From contig JAEWAK010000036.1 of assembly GCA_023391695.1 (NCBI GenBank), positions 1 through 64,000 on the forward strand: a DNA stretch of 64,000 nucleotides, written 5' to 3'. The position numbers were made by a program, and so were the translations under genes. The stretch's first letter is position 1. The number at the start of each line of letters is the position of its first letter. The notes beneath the pieces were generated by a model. That model was not told the origin of the DNA, did no database searches, and worked only from the letters and a program-made list of their open reading frames with translations. Shown here one piece after another: positions 51,201 through 60,887 of this stretch. Source of the stretch: Bacillota bacterium (GTDB taxonomy: Bacteria; Bacillota; Clostridia; Lachnospirales; Lachnospiraceae).

Positions 51201-52103
51201 ATGTCCGATACCTGTAACAATCAATCCATAATTCTGAAGGAATACCTGACCGGTAAGGATTATGAAGAAATAAAAGAACTCATGGAACTATGTTTAGACC
51301 ATGACCATATTAACCTGAAGCTGGAACTGGATTATAAGCTTACGGTAACCAGGCATTCCGAAACCCGTATGAAAGATATCAATGAATTTTTATATTATCT
51401 GGACGGAAGACTGGTTTCCTATCTTGGCATCTGTGACTTCGGCGGCAATGTATTGGAGTTAAACGGGATGACGCATCCGGATTACAGAAGGAGAGGTTAC
51501 TTTAGGAAACTCCTGGCTCTTGCCGTACAGGAAGCCAAAAATAAGGGCCATGAAAGCCTCCTGTTATTATCCGATGAAAATTCCGGCTCCGGTGTGCAGT
51601 TTATTGAACAGGCTGAAGGTAAATATACGAAATCCGAATACCGCATGAAACTGTTTGAAAACAGGGAAACAGGTAATGCCACGGCTTATAATGACACCGG
51701 CATTGGCTTAAAGGCAGCAGATAAAACAGATCTTAAAGATATAGCCAGACAGAATGCGATATATTTTAATACGACGGAAGAAAGCGAAACCTCCTTAATT
51801 GACGAGGCTGTGTTAAAAGACGGTATGTATATGATAAAATTAAAGGGGGAAACCATCGGCAAAATCAATGTGGAATATGACGGTAATTCCGCATTTATAT
51901 TTGGCTTTGGCATCCTGCCCGAATTCAGGGGAAAGGGCTGCGGAAAAGCCGCCTTCCAGGCGGTACTTAAGATTATTAAAGAGAAAAACATAGACGACAT
52001 CCAGCTGGATGTGGAAACGAAAAACAGGAACGCCCTGAATTTATATAAATCCTTCGGATTTGAAGAAATGTCGGTAATGAATTATTATGAGTACATAATT
52101 TAA
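51201..52103 (+). CDS. Tandem-domain GNAT acetyltransferase
   Basis: A 300-residue cytoplasmic protein with two GNAT folds. The acetyl-CoA motif of the first is HPDYRRRGYFRKLL (near residue 95) and of the second LPEFRGKGCGKAAF (near residue 240). The second domain is closed by NRNALNLYKSFGF. The substrate is unknown. AAGGAG lies eight bases before the ATG. It stands alone behind a strong promoter. Confidence 0.92.
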   Translation: MSDTCNNQSIILKEYLTGKDYEEIKELMELCLDHDHINLKLELDYKLTVTRHSETRMKDINEFLYYLDGRLVSYLGICDFGGNVLELNGMTHPDYRRRGYFRKLLALAVQEAKNKGHESLLLLSDENSGSGVQFIEQAEGKYTKSEYRMKLFENRETGNATAYNDTGIGLKAADKTDLKDIARQNAIYFNTTEESETSLIDEAVLKDGMYMIKLKGETIGKINVEYDGNSAFIFGFGILPEFRGKGCGKAAFQAVLKIIKEKNIDDIQLDVETKNRNALNLYKSFGFEEMSVMNYYEYII

Positions 52104-52254
52104 CAGCTGCCGATAACCCTGATTGACTCATAACCTATTAGAGTTAGAAATTGTAAACGGATAAACGAAAGAATAGTATGTAGCAACAATAAAAAAATAT
52201 CCAATCCAGGGTAAAATCTATTAAAAGCTTAGAGAATTTCACCATATTATGTTT

Positions 52255-52530
52255 TCGCAGAAAAGCGCTGAATTGGACACATGGATTATAGAAGCTAAAC
52301 AATTACACATTGATGAATTGAATACCTAGATTAACGGACTTAAAAATGATATTACAGCAGTCAAGAGTGGAATAGATTCAAATATAATAATGATTTAGCA
52401 GAGGGAAGCGTCAATAAAATTAAGTAAACAAACGCATTATGTATGGGGAAAACAGCTTTATGTTGTTAAAAGCTAAGCTGCTTCTCATTGAATATTATTG
52501 TCAAATCAGCTTACTCTGAAAAGAACCTAT
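52255..52530 (+). pseudogene. Decayed ISL3-type transposase C-terminus
   Basis: Three reading frames joined by eye give pieces typical of ISL3 transposase ends: ELDTWIIEAKQLHIDELNT then a stop, INGLKNDITAVKSG, NNDLAEGSVNKIK then a stop, and LLKAKLLLIEYYCQISLL. At least two stops and two frameshifts are present, and the N-terminal two thirds are gone. No terminal repeats were found. Confidence 0.72.
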
Positions 52531-52626
52531 AAAGCACTTACATTATATCGACAGGTTCTTGAATGTGGACATCTTTTTGCGTCAGTAACGAATTCTTGTT
52601 TTTCTGTTCTCTTTTATAAATCTACA

Positions 52627-52635
52627 TGCTATAAT
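52627..52635 (+). promoter_or_regulatory. Extended -10 promoter
   Basis: TGCTATAAT is an extended -10 box without a good -35, about 80 bases before the GNAT start chosen here. Confidence 0.5.
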
Positions 52636-52714
52636 AAATATATTAATAATGAACTATATGGAGGTTTCATGTAGCCATATTCCAATTAGATATATAATGA
52701 AAGGTTATGATGAA

Positions 52715-53170
52715 ATGAATACAATTAGTTATAGAAAATTAGAATGGCAAGATATTTCAAAGTTCATAGGATTAAGAATGTGTCAATTACAGGAGGAAGG
52801 AACTGAGCCAATATTCGATTTAACGCCTTCGTTATATGCTTACTACGATAGGCATATTGCCGATGGCACTTTTGTATCATGGATTGCTGTAAACGGTGAT
52901 GAAATTATTTCCACAAGTGGCATGTCTTTTGTGGAAAAACCACCTTATTACAGTAACCCTTCGGGCAAAATCGGCTTATTATCAAGTATGTACACTTTAG
53001 AGCCGTATAGAAGAAAAGGAATTGCTAAACAACTCCTTGATAAAGTAATTAATGAAGCAAAAATATATGGTTGCAGTGCAGTACATATTACCGCATCAGA
53101 TATGGGAGTTTTTTTATATAAGAATTATGGATTTGAATACAATGGAAATTTTATGCAATATAAATTATGA
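52715..53170 (+). CDS. GNAT acetyltransferase
   Basis: A 151-residue single-domain GNAT protein. TLEPYRRKGIAKQLL is the acetyl-CoA motif and VFLYKNYGFEYNGNFMQY the usual ending. Start at MNTISYR, which gives the normal family length; the nearest ribosome-like site, AAAGG, is about ten bases away, so the start is moderately sure. The gene is visibly more AT-rich than its neighbours and stands beside a transposase relic, which suggests acquisition. Substrate unknown. Confidence 0.88.
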   Translation: MNTISYRKLEWQDISKFIGLRMCQLQEEGTEPIFDLTPSLYAYYDRHIADGTFVSWIAVNGDEIISTSGMSFVEKPPYYSNPSGKIGLLSSMYTLEPYRRKGIAKQLLDKVINEAKIYGCSAVHITASDMGVFLYKNYGFEYNGNFMQYKL

Positions 53171-53524
53171 GTAAAATGGGATGCCTTAAATTGCAGCAAT
53201 AGGTTATAGGTATAATCTATATAGCAATATAAAATTTAAGTGTTACACAATATGATTTTCTCCATGCAAAACTGTAAGTGATCTACAGTAGAGTGCACTC
53301 TTGTACACTTTTTGCAAAAACCATAACTTAACCTTTTATCGTCTTTCTAATTTCTCCTACACTATTCAATGAATTTTGAATATAATGTCTATCATCCATT
53401 TTTACCTTTATCAAATAAAAACAACTTTTAAGCCGCCTGTGAATCAAAACGGGCTGTGTACACGGTTATTCACCGCTAATGCCACAGCCCATTATTTGCC
53501 TGACTCAAAATATTAGAGAAAATT
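53171..53524. other. Intergenic region between convergent genes
   Basis: AT-rich, with no gene seen. The hairpin at 53451-53490 is the only clear structure. Confidence 0.55.
53446..53490 (-). terminator. Likely terminator of the GH43 gene
   Basis: GGGCTGTG (53451-53458) pairs with CACAGCCC (53483-53490), with a small CGGT/ACCG hairpin inside. On the minus strand GTTTTG follows. Confidence 0.55.
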
Positions 53525-56500
53525 TTACGGAATTTCTATTTTCCACAGCTGGTTATTTAAGCCTTCATAAGACCATTGATGCACCTCTGCACCGTCCTTG
53601 GATGAAATCTCACTGACATCGAGCACCTTTCCACTGTTTCTATTGGTAATTTTATAGTATCCCCCTGCATTTTCTATTTTCCACTGCTGGCTTTCTCCGC
53701 CTACATAAGACCATTGATGCACCTGAGCACCATCTGCAGTCGAACACTCAAGGACATCAAGGACAAGTCCGCTGTGAACCGAGATTATTTTATAATACCC
53801 TGTACCTAAATCTTCAATTCGCCATTTCTGATTATTTCCGCCTTTATAAGACCATTGATGAACGATTGCTCCCTCATCAGATGAATAATTTGAAACATCC
53901 AATGACTTTCCGCTGTGTTTTGCCGTAATCTTGTATGTTCTTCCTGATACTATTCCACTATTATTTAAACCCGGATTCCCGCCGCTGTTTTTATCGATTG
54001 TGATACAGTCAAGATTCACATTCCCAGTGTCACCAGTATCATACTTGTATGCAATTACATTATTCCCGGCTTTCAGACTTACTGTCTCCGTGGACTCAGC
54101 CCAGGCATCCCAGCTTGCTGTTGCCGGCAGTGAAATCTGTTTTATTTTGCTTCCGTTAACATATAGGCTCAATTTACCGCTTGATTTCCCCGAATATCTC
54201 AAGGTCGCAGTATATGAGGCCGTATTCGGTACGTTTACATTAAACTGGGCAGACGCACCTTGATTCCAAAATCCATCCACAAAGCCGGTACCATCATACC
54301 ATAAATGCTCTGTGTCCACGGCAGCACCTCCTGACAAGGCTGCGTCCTCTGCCTGATACTTCCATGGAATCCGTTTATTTAAATGGATACTGTCAATATT
54401 CACCTTGCCGGAATCCCCCGAATCATATTTATATTCAATCACATTATTTCCTGCATTGAGGCTCAGAGTTTCCAGCTCTTCACTCCAGGCACTCCAACTG
54501 CCTGTTTTGCTCAGGGAAATCTGTTTTACCTTGGAACCGTTCAAATAAAGGCTCAAGGTTTTGGAGTCAGTATTACCGTTAGAATATCTCAGTTTTACAT
54601 CATAGGAAGCTGCATCCTCAACATTTACGGAAAAACCGGCCGCCGCACCGATAGAGGTAAAACCCTTTACAAAGCCGGTTCCCGTATAATTTGGATGCTC
54701 TGCGTCTTTTGCCGCACTTCCCGAAAGAGCTGCATTTTCAGCTTCATAATGCCATGTAATGGTATCGGTAACCGTAATATGATCAAGATTTACATTCCCG
54801 CTGTCACTGCTGTCATATTGATAAGTTATTGTGTTGTTCCCTGCATTCAGTGTAATATTGTCAATCCTGTCGGCCCATTTATTCCAGCTATTTTGCTTGA
54901 ACAATTGTATCTGCTTTACTTTCACGCCATTCACATATAGGCTCATAGTCTGATCGGCAGAAGATCCGTTGCCGTAACGCAGATTTACCGAATAGTTTCC
55001 GGCATAAGGTGCGTTTACAGTAAACTGGGCCGCTGCTCCCTTATTCCACAAGCCCGCTACAAAGCCTGTTCCGCTGTAGCCCTCGTGGTCTGTTGCTGCC
55101 GACGCTCCTCCAAAAAGATCGGAGTCTTCGGCTTCATACAAAGTGCTTCTCTTTGCAACCAGAACATCTAGGCTTAGTCCGCTTATGCCGTTCACAGTCA
55201 GGCGCACCTTATTGCTCCCTGCATTAAGTTTAATATTATTTACCCTGACATAGTCGTAATTGGAGCTGCTGCCTGCATTTGACGGAAATGAAATTGTACT
55301 GTTGCTTCCCTGATTGACTTTTAAAATCATTGGAATAGCTGATGATGTACTATTATTGTATCTGAAATTCAGGGAGTAGTTTCCGGCAGTTTTTGTGTTG
55401 ACAGTGAATTCCACATAGTCACCGGCGGCGTTGTTGTATTTCATATATCCGCTGCCGGAGCAGTTTGAACTTGCATTTACTATTATTTTTCCTGCACCTG
55501 AGGACAATGCATTTTCAGCCTCATACATTTCGCTTTTTTCTTCACCGGAGGGTCTGGTAAGGACGGTATTTGCATTTGAAGGAATACCAAGGTTTATAAA
55601 TCCGTCGTCATTCCAGTTAATACGCTGAGCCCTTACCCACCTTTGAGTGCCTGTTCTTCCTGATACCGGACCGCCATGGTAAATAAGCCAGTCCTCCGTT
55701 CCGTCCTCTGATTTTACAAACAAGGGAGACCCAGGTCCGAAAACGCTGTTTTCCGGGGATTTCGACATTACAGGCTCCGGATGCTTGATCCATGAAGCAG
55801 GATTCAGCAAATCGCTGCCTGACAAAGCCGTTGAGACACCTACACAGTAGTTGTCATTCGTATAGCTGCTTGCAGAATATGCAAAATATATCTTTCCGTC
55901 TCTTTCTACTACGGCACAGCCCTCGTCAATGCTGTCTCCATGCTTTTCCCACGGATATATGGGATAGGCCACCTTGCCCTCAGTACCCTTAAGTGTCCAA
56001 GGATTACTCATCTCTACAAGGGTGGGAGATTCGTCAAATTTATCTCCGGCAGCATTCCAGTAATATTTTGTATAGGTGAAATACCTCTTTCCATCAAGAT
56101 TGACTACACCGCATGCCAGTCCATTGCTCTGGGTATTGATCTTGCCCTTTTCAGTCCATGTTCCCTCAAAAGGGTCCGGTGATGAGTTTTCCAGACAGTA
56201 GGAGTAAGGATGCCCAAAATCGTTCGGAGCTCCTGCCGAAAAATAAATATACCACTTGCCGTCAAGCCTGTAAATATAAGGCCCCCATACATAGCCATAT
56301 ATGTTGCCTGACCCGGCAGGCCTGACCCAAATCCGTTTGTTTTTTGCAGTTACTACGCCAAGAATTATTTCATGCTTCTTAAGATAGATACCATCTCCGG
56401 CTGAAAAGCAGGAATAATAATACCCATCCGCATCTCTTACAATTGTAGGATCCGCTCCGGGCATAACGGGATTCAGATAATTTGATGTAACCTCCGCATA

Positions 56501-56569
56501 CGAATACCCCGGCACCAGTAAAGAAATTAACAGTACAATCAACAGTAAACTTAAACTTTTCTTATTCAT
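53525..56569 (-). CDS. Secreted GH43 enzyme with four carbohydrate-binding repeats and ricin lectin domain
   Basis: A 1014-residue secreted protein. Signal peptide at about 1-25; five-bladed GH43 propeller at about 30-345 with the catalytic-base motif PGADPTIVRDADG (Asp40) and YVWGPYIYRLDGKWYIYFS. Four CBM6/35-like beta-sandwich repeats follow to about residue 875, each opening with a YEAEN-type motif; the last three are close relatives (for example EAENAALSGSAAKD and QAEDAALSGGAAVD). A C-terminal ricin-type CBM13 (about 880-1014) has three VHQWSY..W repeats. GH43 enzymes mostly remove arabinose or xylose from plant glycans. Start at MNKKSLS behind GGGAG. No transporter is next to it. Confidence 0.93.
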   Translation of the reverse strand: MNKKSLSLLLIVLLISLLVPGYSYAEVTSNYLNPVMPGADPTIVRDADGYYYSCFSAGDGIYLKKHEIILGVVTAKNKRIWVRPAGSGNIYGYVWGPYIYRLDGKWYIYFSAGAPNDFGHPYSYCLENSSPDPFEGTWTEKGKINTQSNGLACGVVNLDGKRYFTYTKYYWNAAGDKFDESPTLVEMSNPWTLKGTEGKVAYPIYPWEKHGDSIDEGCAVVERDGKIYFAYSASSYTNDNYCVGVSTALSGSDLLNPASWIKHPEPVMSKSPENSVFGPGSPLFVKSEDGTEDWLIYHGGPVSGRTGTQRWVRAQRINWNDDGFINLGIPSNANTVLTRPSGEEKSEMYEAENALSSGAGKIIVNASSNCSGSGYMKYNNAAGDYVEFTVNTKTAGNYSLNFRYNNSTSSAIPMILKVNQGSNSTISFPSNAGSSSNYDYVRVNNIKLNAGSNKVRLTVNGISGLSLDVLVAKRSTLYEAEDSDLFGGASAATDHEGYSGTGFVAGLWNKGAAAQFTVNAPYAGNYSVNLRYGNGSSADQTMSLYVNGVKVKQIQLFKQNSWNKWADRIDNITLNAGNNTITYQYDSSDSGNVNLDHITVTDTITWHYEAENAALSGSAAKDAEHPNYTGTGFVKGFTSIGAAAGFSVNVEDAASYDVKLRYSNGNTDSKTLSLYLNGSKVKQISLSKTGSWSAWSEELETLSLNAGNNVIEYKYDSGDSGKVNIDSIHLNKRIPWKYQAEDAALSGGAAVDTEHLWYDGTGFVDGFWNQGASAQFNVNVPNTASYTATLRYSGKSSGKLSLYVNGSKIKQISLPATASWDAWAESTETVSLKAGNNVIAYKYDTGDTGNVNLDCITIDKNSGGNPGLNNSGIVSGRTYKITAKHSGKSLDVSNYSSDEGAIVHQWSYKGGNNQKWRIEDLGTGYYKIISVHSGLVLDVLECSTADGAQVHQWSYVGGESQQWKIENAGGYYKITNRNSGKVLDVSEISSKDGAEVHQWSYEGLNNQLWKIEIP

Positions 56570-56597
56570 ACTCACACTCCCTTTCTTTTCTTGAAAC

Positions 56598-56700
56598 ATG
56601 CCTTACCACTGGGGTGCTTCAATTCTCCAGTGCCGGCGGCAGCTCCCACATAGGACCATTGCTGGTCATTCCCGCCATTTGCCGTTGAATTACCGTTGAA
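56598..56700 (-). pseudogene. Remnant of a ricin-type lectin domain
   Basis: The minus strand reads TANGGNDQQWSYVGAAAGTG, the Q-x-W repeat of CBM13, then HPSGK, without start or stop of its own. It lies just upstream of the GH43 gene and may be the relic of a second secreted enzyme or of a duplication of the GH43 tail. Confidence 0.5.
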
Positions 56701-57112
56701 TTGCCGGAAACTCAGGTGCCTTACCGCCATGTCTGTCAATGAGTTTTATAAATCTGTCTCCAAGATCTACTATTCTTCTGATCATCACCTCCCACATACT
56801 TCCAATATACAAGCTCCTATTGCATACATGATTGAGCTGCAACCTTTCTAAACTTTGGAAATCTTTTTTGAAGGGCTGGCTTTTCCATGAATTTCTGCCA
56901 AAGAGTACTTTATGTAAGCTCTTCTTAGGCCAATGCTCTAAGGGTATTGATCTGTTCTTTGCCAGAAGGGACTGTACAGAGCTCGTAATCACCTCATATT
57001 ACTGCAATTGTACAATATTAACGGCTAATCCAGTTTTTGTAGTGCACATTTATAATAAAGAAATTTTAATGAGCGGAATTTTATAGAGATCATCATTTTG
57101 ATTTTATATTCG

Positions 57113-57480
57113 AGAATGCAGTATTGGAACGGTTATCATTGGATCCGTATAACCTAAATCCACATTCGATATGACAGGGAATTTCTTATTGGCAGTAATT
57201 TCTAAAATTAGAGTCTTCAAGTCTTAGTCTCTTTCAGGCTTATACTCATTATTTGGCTTTCCGATAACTAGACCTACTGACTTATCAAAACTCCACGATG
57301 TTTCAATTACTTTTTCGCCTTCATAAATTGAAAATAAGTCTGGATAACTGCAGTCCTCAAATATTTTCACCTACTTTGTAAAAACTACAATGACTTGTCC
57401 ATTCAAACTCTACCATAAATTTTCAAACAATTCAATAATTCTATCGCAGTTGACAGAATCCATGTATATCTTACAGTTTT
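57113..57480 (-). pseudogene. Decayed S66 peptidase (LD-carboxypeptidase/MccF-like) C-terminus
   Basis: Minus-strand fragments MDSVNCDRIIELFENLW, SWSFDKSVGLVIGKPNNEYK and FPVISNVDLGYTDPMITVPI follow the order of the C-terminal half of S66 peptidases, whose catalytic His normally sits in the NVDxGHT motif; here it reads LGYT. Stops interrupt the frame at least three times. Confidence 0.5.
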
Positions 57481-57714
57481 TTTCTAAATTTAACTGTTAA
57501 TTATTATGTTCCAATACTATTTATCTATATTTTTATAATTTCTAGGATGAAAGTAATCATGGTCAGCTAATCCGCTGCAAGTGATTTTTATATCCTGTCC
57601 GGGCATCTTAATCAACTGCCGATTCCTTCCTTTTAAGACTTCCTTTAATAACCCGAATTGCAGATTCAATGGATAATCTTTGCAGGCTGTCCCTTAATTT
57701 GAGTGAAAAAATAC

Positions 57715-57768
57715 GGTAACTGCAGTAATCTCCCAGGTTTCGGGTCAGATTACCGCAGTTACCTTTTT
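57715..57768. terminator. Bidirectional terminator of the radical SAM/ABC operon
   Basis: GGTAACTGCAGTAATCT pairs with AGATTACCGCAGTTACC (one mismatch). TTTTT follows on the plus strand and TATTTTTTC on the minus strand. Confidence 0.88.
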
Positions 57769-57802
57769 GTAATAACAAATAGTTACCTTTTGGATATAAT
57801 CC

Positions 57803-59014
57803 TTATACAACTTTTAATTCTTCTTCCTTAAGGACCGGCAGCAGGCCGTATTCAATCCGGTATATATCATGAATGCAGGAATTGGCAGATGCACTGCAAT
57901 CGTAGAGCTGGTCAAAGGTAAAACCGTTTTTGCGGAATATATCCGCTATTTTCAGGGTCAGGTCCCAATGCCATTCCGGCTCCGGACTTCTGTGGTTCTC
58001 CAGTTCCGAACCGGGATTCGGGCACCAGGCACCGGCAAAGCAGACAATTCCCCTGGAGGCCAGATATTCCACACCTTCCAGGGTAGAACGTTTCGGTTCA
58101 ATACCGGCAACAATATTGGAACGCACCCTGCCGTGGCCGAATACCTTTGCCGCATGTTCCAAGGATTCCCTCCAGTTGTCCCAGCCGCCGCTAAGCTGCT
58201 CCTTTCCGGGGCAGATGCTCTTAAATATATTCTTATCCCAGAATTCTATGTTGATCGCCAGGGTACGGTAACCCGCTTCCTTATACCGGTCTATGATGGC
58301 ATGGTCCTCCGGTGCCCCGATCACCGCCGTTCCATTAAAATCATGGAGGCCAGTTTCCTTCCGGATGGCTTCCGCCACATCAAAATAATAATCCATTTCC
58401 CGGTGCTCCGGTATAAAGCCTCCGGTTAAAGTAACATGATGGTTTCCCGGTTCGCTGTAAGCAAGCTTTACGGTTTCCGCAATCTGTTTCGGGTACTTCC
58501 AGGTAATGCCCTCCACCTGGGCATAGGTATCCTTAGTGGCATTGATATTACAATATAAGCAGTCCAGCCCTTTTTCCTTTAAGTGGCATTCATTGCTGTA
58601 AGTAACAAATACAACCCCTTCCTGATTGTATACGGCGATATTCTTCATCTGTACCCCGTCACTTGTTTTATGACGGTAGTATTCCGGCCTTTTTAAAAAG
58701 TTAATTTCAAATACTTTATTGCCGTTTTCCGTAAGGATATAGGAACCTTTATCATATCCGATGGAAAACCTTGATTTCCGGTAGGAATTAAAAGGAAACA
58801 GAAAACCGTTTGGGGAACGGAAGCCGACCGGATGGGCAATCCCTGCATGGGGCTCCCTGTCATATTCAAACATACCGTGAACCTCTTCCTGATACTTACC
58901 TCCAAGGTCAGCAGATTTTAACAGGTCATTGACTTCTTTTGTAATCCGGATACCTTCCACGGTAACTTCATTTTTCAGGCGTACTTCTTCATATAATTCA
59001 CTTTTTAAACTCAA
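57803..59014 (-). CDS. Radical SAM protein with CX8CX2C motif
   Basis: A 403-residue cytoplasmic protein. The three cysteines that would hold the iron-sulfur cluster are Cys143, Cys152 and Cys155 in CHLKEKGLDCLYC, an 8-residue first spacing instead of the usual three. VTLTGGFIPEHREMDYYFDV supplies the GG-type SAM motif, and the rest looks like a TIM-barrel enzyme; the C-terminal stretch CSASANSC holds two further cysteines. An N-terminal domain of about 120 residues precedes the barrel. TTG start with GGAGG four bases upstream. It is the last gene of the importer operon and may act on the imported compound. The family was not recognised beyond radical SAM. Confidence 0.82.
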   Translation of the reverse strand: MSLKSELYEEVRLKNEVTVEGIRITKEVNDLLKSADLGGKYQEEVHGMFEYDREPHAGIAHPVGFRSPNGFLFPFNSYRKSRFSIGYDKGSYILTENGNKVFEINFLKRPEYYRHKTSDGVQMKNIAVYNQEGVVFVTYSNECHLKEKGLDCLYCNINATKDTYAQVEGITWKYPKQIAETVKLAYSEPGNHHVTLTGGFIPEHREMDYYFDVAEAIRKETGLHDFNGTAVIGAPEDHAIIDRYKEAGYRTLAINIEFWDKNIFKSICPGKEQLSGGWDNWRESLEHAAKVFGHGRVRSNIVAGIEPKRSTLEGVEYLASRGIVCFAGAWCPNPGSELENHRSPEPEWHWDLTLKIADIFRKNGFTFDQLYDCSASANSCIHDIYRIEYGLLPVLKEEELKVV

Positions 59015-59064
59015 ATTTGCCTCCGTTCCTGCACATGATTTTTGCGCATATTATATTTAATTGA

Positions 59065-59934
59065 CTATTCAAACTTCTTATTATCATAAATCCCATACCT
59101 CCTTAGAACTGCCTTTCCGAACAGCCGGATAAGCCGGTCGGATAAATACCCCATAAGGCCAAGGGTCAATAAGCCGACAAATATCCAGTCCGTGCGGAAA
59201 TATAACCTGGAAGTATAGATTAAGAATCCGATTCCTTCCTTGGCCGCCAGCATCTCTGCCGCCACTATTGAGGTGAATGCCCCGCCAAGTCCCAAGCGGA
59301 TACCCGTAAAAATATAGGGGATCGCCGAGGGTATCAGGACGGAATATATGATCTGCACTTCCGAAGCCCCAAGGGACCTGGCTGCCTGGATCCTGTTTTT
59401 GTCAATACTGAGTACCCCGCTGATGGTGTTGATCAATATAACAAATACCGTAGCATACATAATGAGGATGACTTTGGATTTTTCCCCTGCCCCGAACCAC
59501 ATGAGAAACAAAGTCAGAAAACCAATTGCGGGAATGAACCGCAGGAAATCAATAAAGGGTTCAAATATGCGGCGCAGCAGCTCCATACGCCCGATAATAA
59601 GACCGCCGGGAATTGCAAGGAGCATTCCAAGCCCCCACCCGAAACACACCCTTTTCAAGCTGATAAGAATATATTGGAAAAGGGTCCCGTCCAGAATGAT
59701 TTCCTTTGCGCCTGTTATTGTTTCAAACGGACTTGGCAGAAAATCCACGGTATAGTAAAGAGATGCCACCCCCCATATCCCAAACAGGAATACCCAGGTT
59801 AAAATCCCTTTATCAGCCAGGTACCAGACAGCTGTGTAAAGGCTGGCCCTGATAAGGGACATCGGATTTGCTTCCTTTTTTACTGCTTCCTTCGTAGTTA
59901 CTTTATTTCGTTTCGCGTCTATTACTCTATCCAC
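59065..59934 (-). CDS. ABC importer permease, SsuC/TauC type
   Basis: A 289-residue membrane protein with about six helices. The cytoplasmic loop AARSLGASEVQIIYSVLIPS (near 185-205) is the EAA motif of nitrate/sulfonate/taurine-type permeases. GTG start with AGGAGG eight bases upstream. It works with the ATPase 32 bases upstream and the binding lipoprotein. Confidence 0.93.
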   Translation of the reverse strand: MDRVIDAKRNKVTTKEAVKKEANPMSLIRASLYTAVWYLADKGILTWVFLFGIWGVASLYYTVDFLPSPFETITGAKEIILDGTLFQYILISLKRVCFGWGLGMLLAIPGGLIIGRMELLRRIFEPFIDFLRFIPAIGFLTLFLMWFGAGEKSKVILIMYATVFVILINTISGVLSIDKNRIQAARSLGASEVQIIYSVLIPSAIPYIFTGIRLGLGGAFTSIVAAEMLAAKEGIGFLIYTSRLYFRTDWIFVGLLTLGLMGYLSDRLIRLFGKAVLRRYGIYDNKKFE

Positions 59935-59966
59935 GTAAAATTCCTCCTTTCAGGCCTCTGAACTGC

Positions 59967-60749
59967 CTATATATTAACTCCAAAATCAAAATGGGCCTGC
60001 ACCTGGCCGAATAATTCACTGAATTCAGGGGAGTTTATTTTTCTGGGATAAGGCAGCTCCACATCATAAATTTTATAAATATTGGCTTCCGGGGATTTGG
60101 ACATGATGCTGATTCTCTGCCCCAGTAAGATTGCTTCCGTAATGTCATGGGTTACGAAGATAATGGTTTTACGGGTTTGCTCCCAGATTCTAACCAGCTC
60201 TATCTGCATGACCCTTCTGGTGTGGGCGTCCAGGGCCCCGAAGGGTTCATCCATTATCAGAATTTCCGAATCATTTGCAAGGCTTCTGGCTATCTGAACC
60301 CTCTGCTTCATGCCTCCCGACAATTCCTTCGGATACTTATCTTCATGATTAACAAGCCCTACCAATTTAATATAATTATTGGAAATAACCCGGCGGTCTT
60401 TCGATTTAATTCCTTTCATCCTTAAGCCGTATTCCACGTTTTCCCTTACGGTCAGCCAGGGAAAAATGGCAGAATCCGCATTCTGAAACACGACTCCCCT
60501 GTCCCTTCCCGGCTTTGCTATTTCTTTTCCGTCTATAGTTATGCTTCCTTCCGACTTCGCAAGAAAGCCCGCAATAATATTTAATAATGTGGATTTCCCG
60601 CACCCGCTGGGTCCGAGAAGAATATGGAATTCCCCTTTCTTAATTTTCAGGCTGATATTGGCAATTACGTTCTGCCTGTCTTTATTTCCGGAATCATTGT
60701 CCATATACTTTTTGGATACATTATCAATTTTTATCCATGTTTCATCCAT
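59967..60749 (-). CDS. ABC importer ATPase, SsuB/TauB type
   Basis: A 260-residue ATPase with Walker A GPSGCGKST, Q-loop VVFQNADSAIFPWLT, signature LSGGMKQRVQIARSL, Walker B ILIMDEPFGALD and the switch His in FVTHD. AAGGAGG precedes the ATG. It energises the adjacent permease. Confidence 0.95.
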   Translation of the reverse strand: MDETWIKIDNVSKKYMDNDSGNKDRQNVIANISLKIKKGEFHILLGPSGCGKSTLLNIIAGFLAKSEGSITIDGKEIAKPGRDRGVVFQNADSAIFPWLTVRENVEYGLRMKGIKSKDRRVISNNYIKLVGLVNHEDKYPKELSGGMKQRVQIARSLANDSEILIMDEPFGALDAHTRRVMQIELVRIWEQTRKTIIFVTHDITEAILLGQRISIMSKSPEANIYKIYDVELPYPRKINSPEFSELFGQVQAHFDFGVNI

Positions 60750-60887
60750 AAATAATTACCTCCTTATTTCATTATGACATACCGCATCTGCCCGGTGCCG
60801 GCTGCTATTCCATTCGGAAATTTAAATTAACCGGCATTACTCCAGTGTAAACAACGGGTCTGAATTTAGTCAAATCCGTAAAATATT

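Larger units (their letters stand above)
52104..52714. other. Intergenic region with transposase relic
   Basis: Apart from the decayed transposase at about 52255-52530 no gene is seen. An extended -10 (TGCTATAAT, 52627-52635) serves the next gene, and a GGAGG followed by ATG-TAG (about 52660-52674) forms a start-stop pair ahead of it. Confidence 0.55.
56570..57802. other. 1.2-kb region of decayed genes
   Basis: No intact gene is seen. The region contains a ricin-domain scrap at about 56598-56700, an S66 peptidase relic at about 57113-57480 and a bidirectional terminator at 57715-57768. A 100-codon frame at 56690-56992 has no ribosome site or recognisable homology. The stretch 57540-57700 shows further broken frames on the minus strand that I could not assign. 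Confidence 0.5.

Noticed and set aside
52660..52674. ATG-TAG start-stop pair behind GGAGG as a gene
   Set aside because: It encodes only methionine. It may be a regulatory start-stop element or chance.
56690..56992. 100-codon frame in the decayed region
   Set aside because: No ribosome site, no recognisable motif and neighbours that are clear relics.
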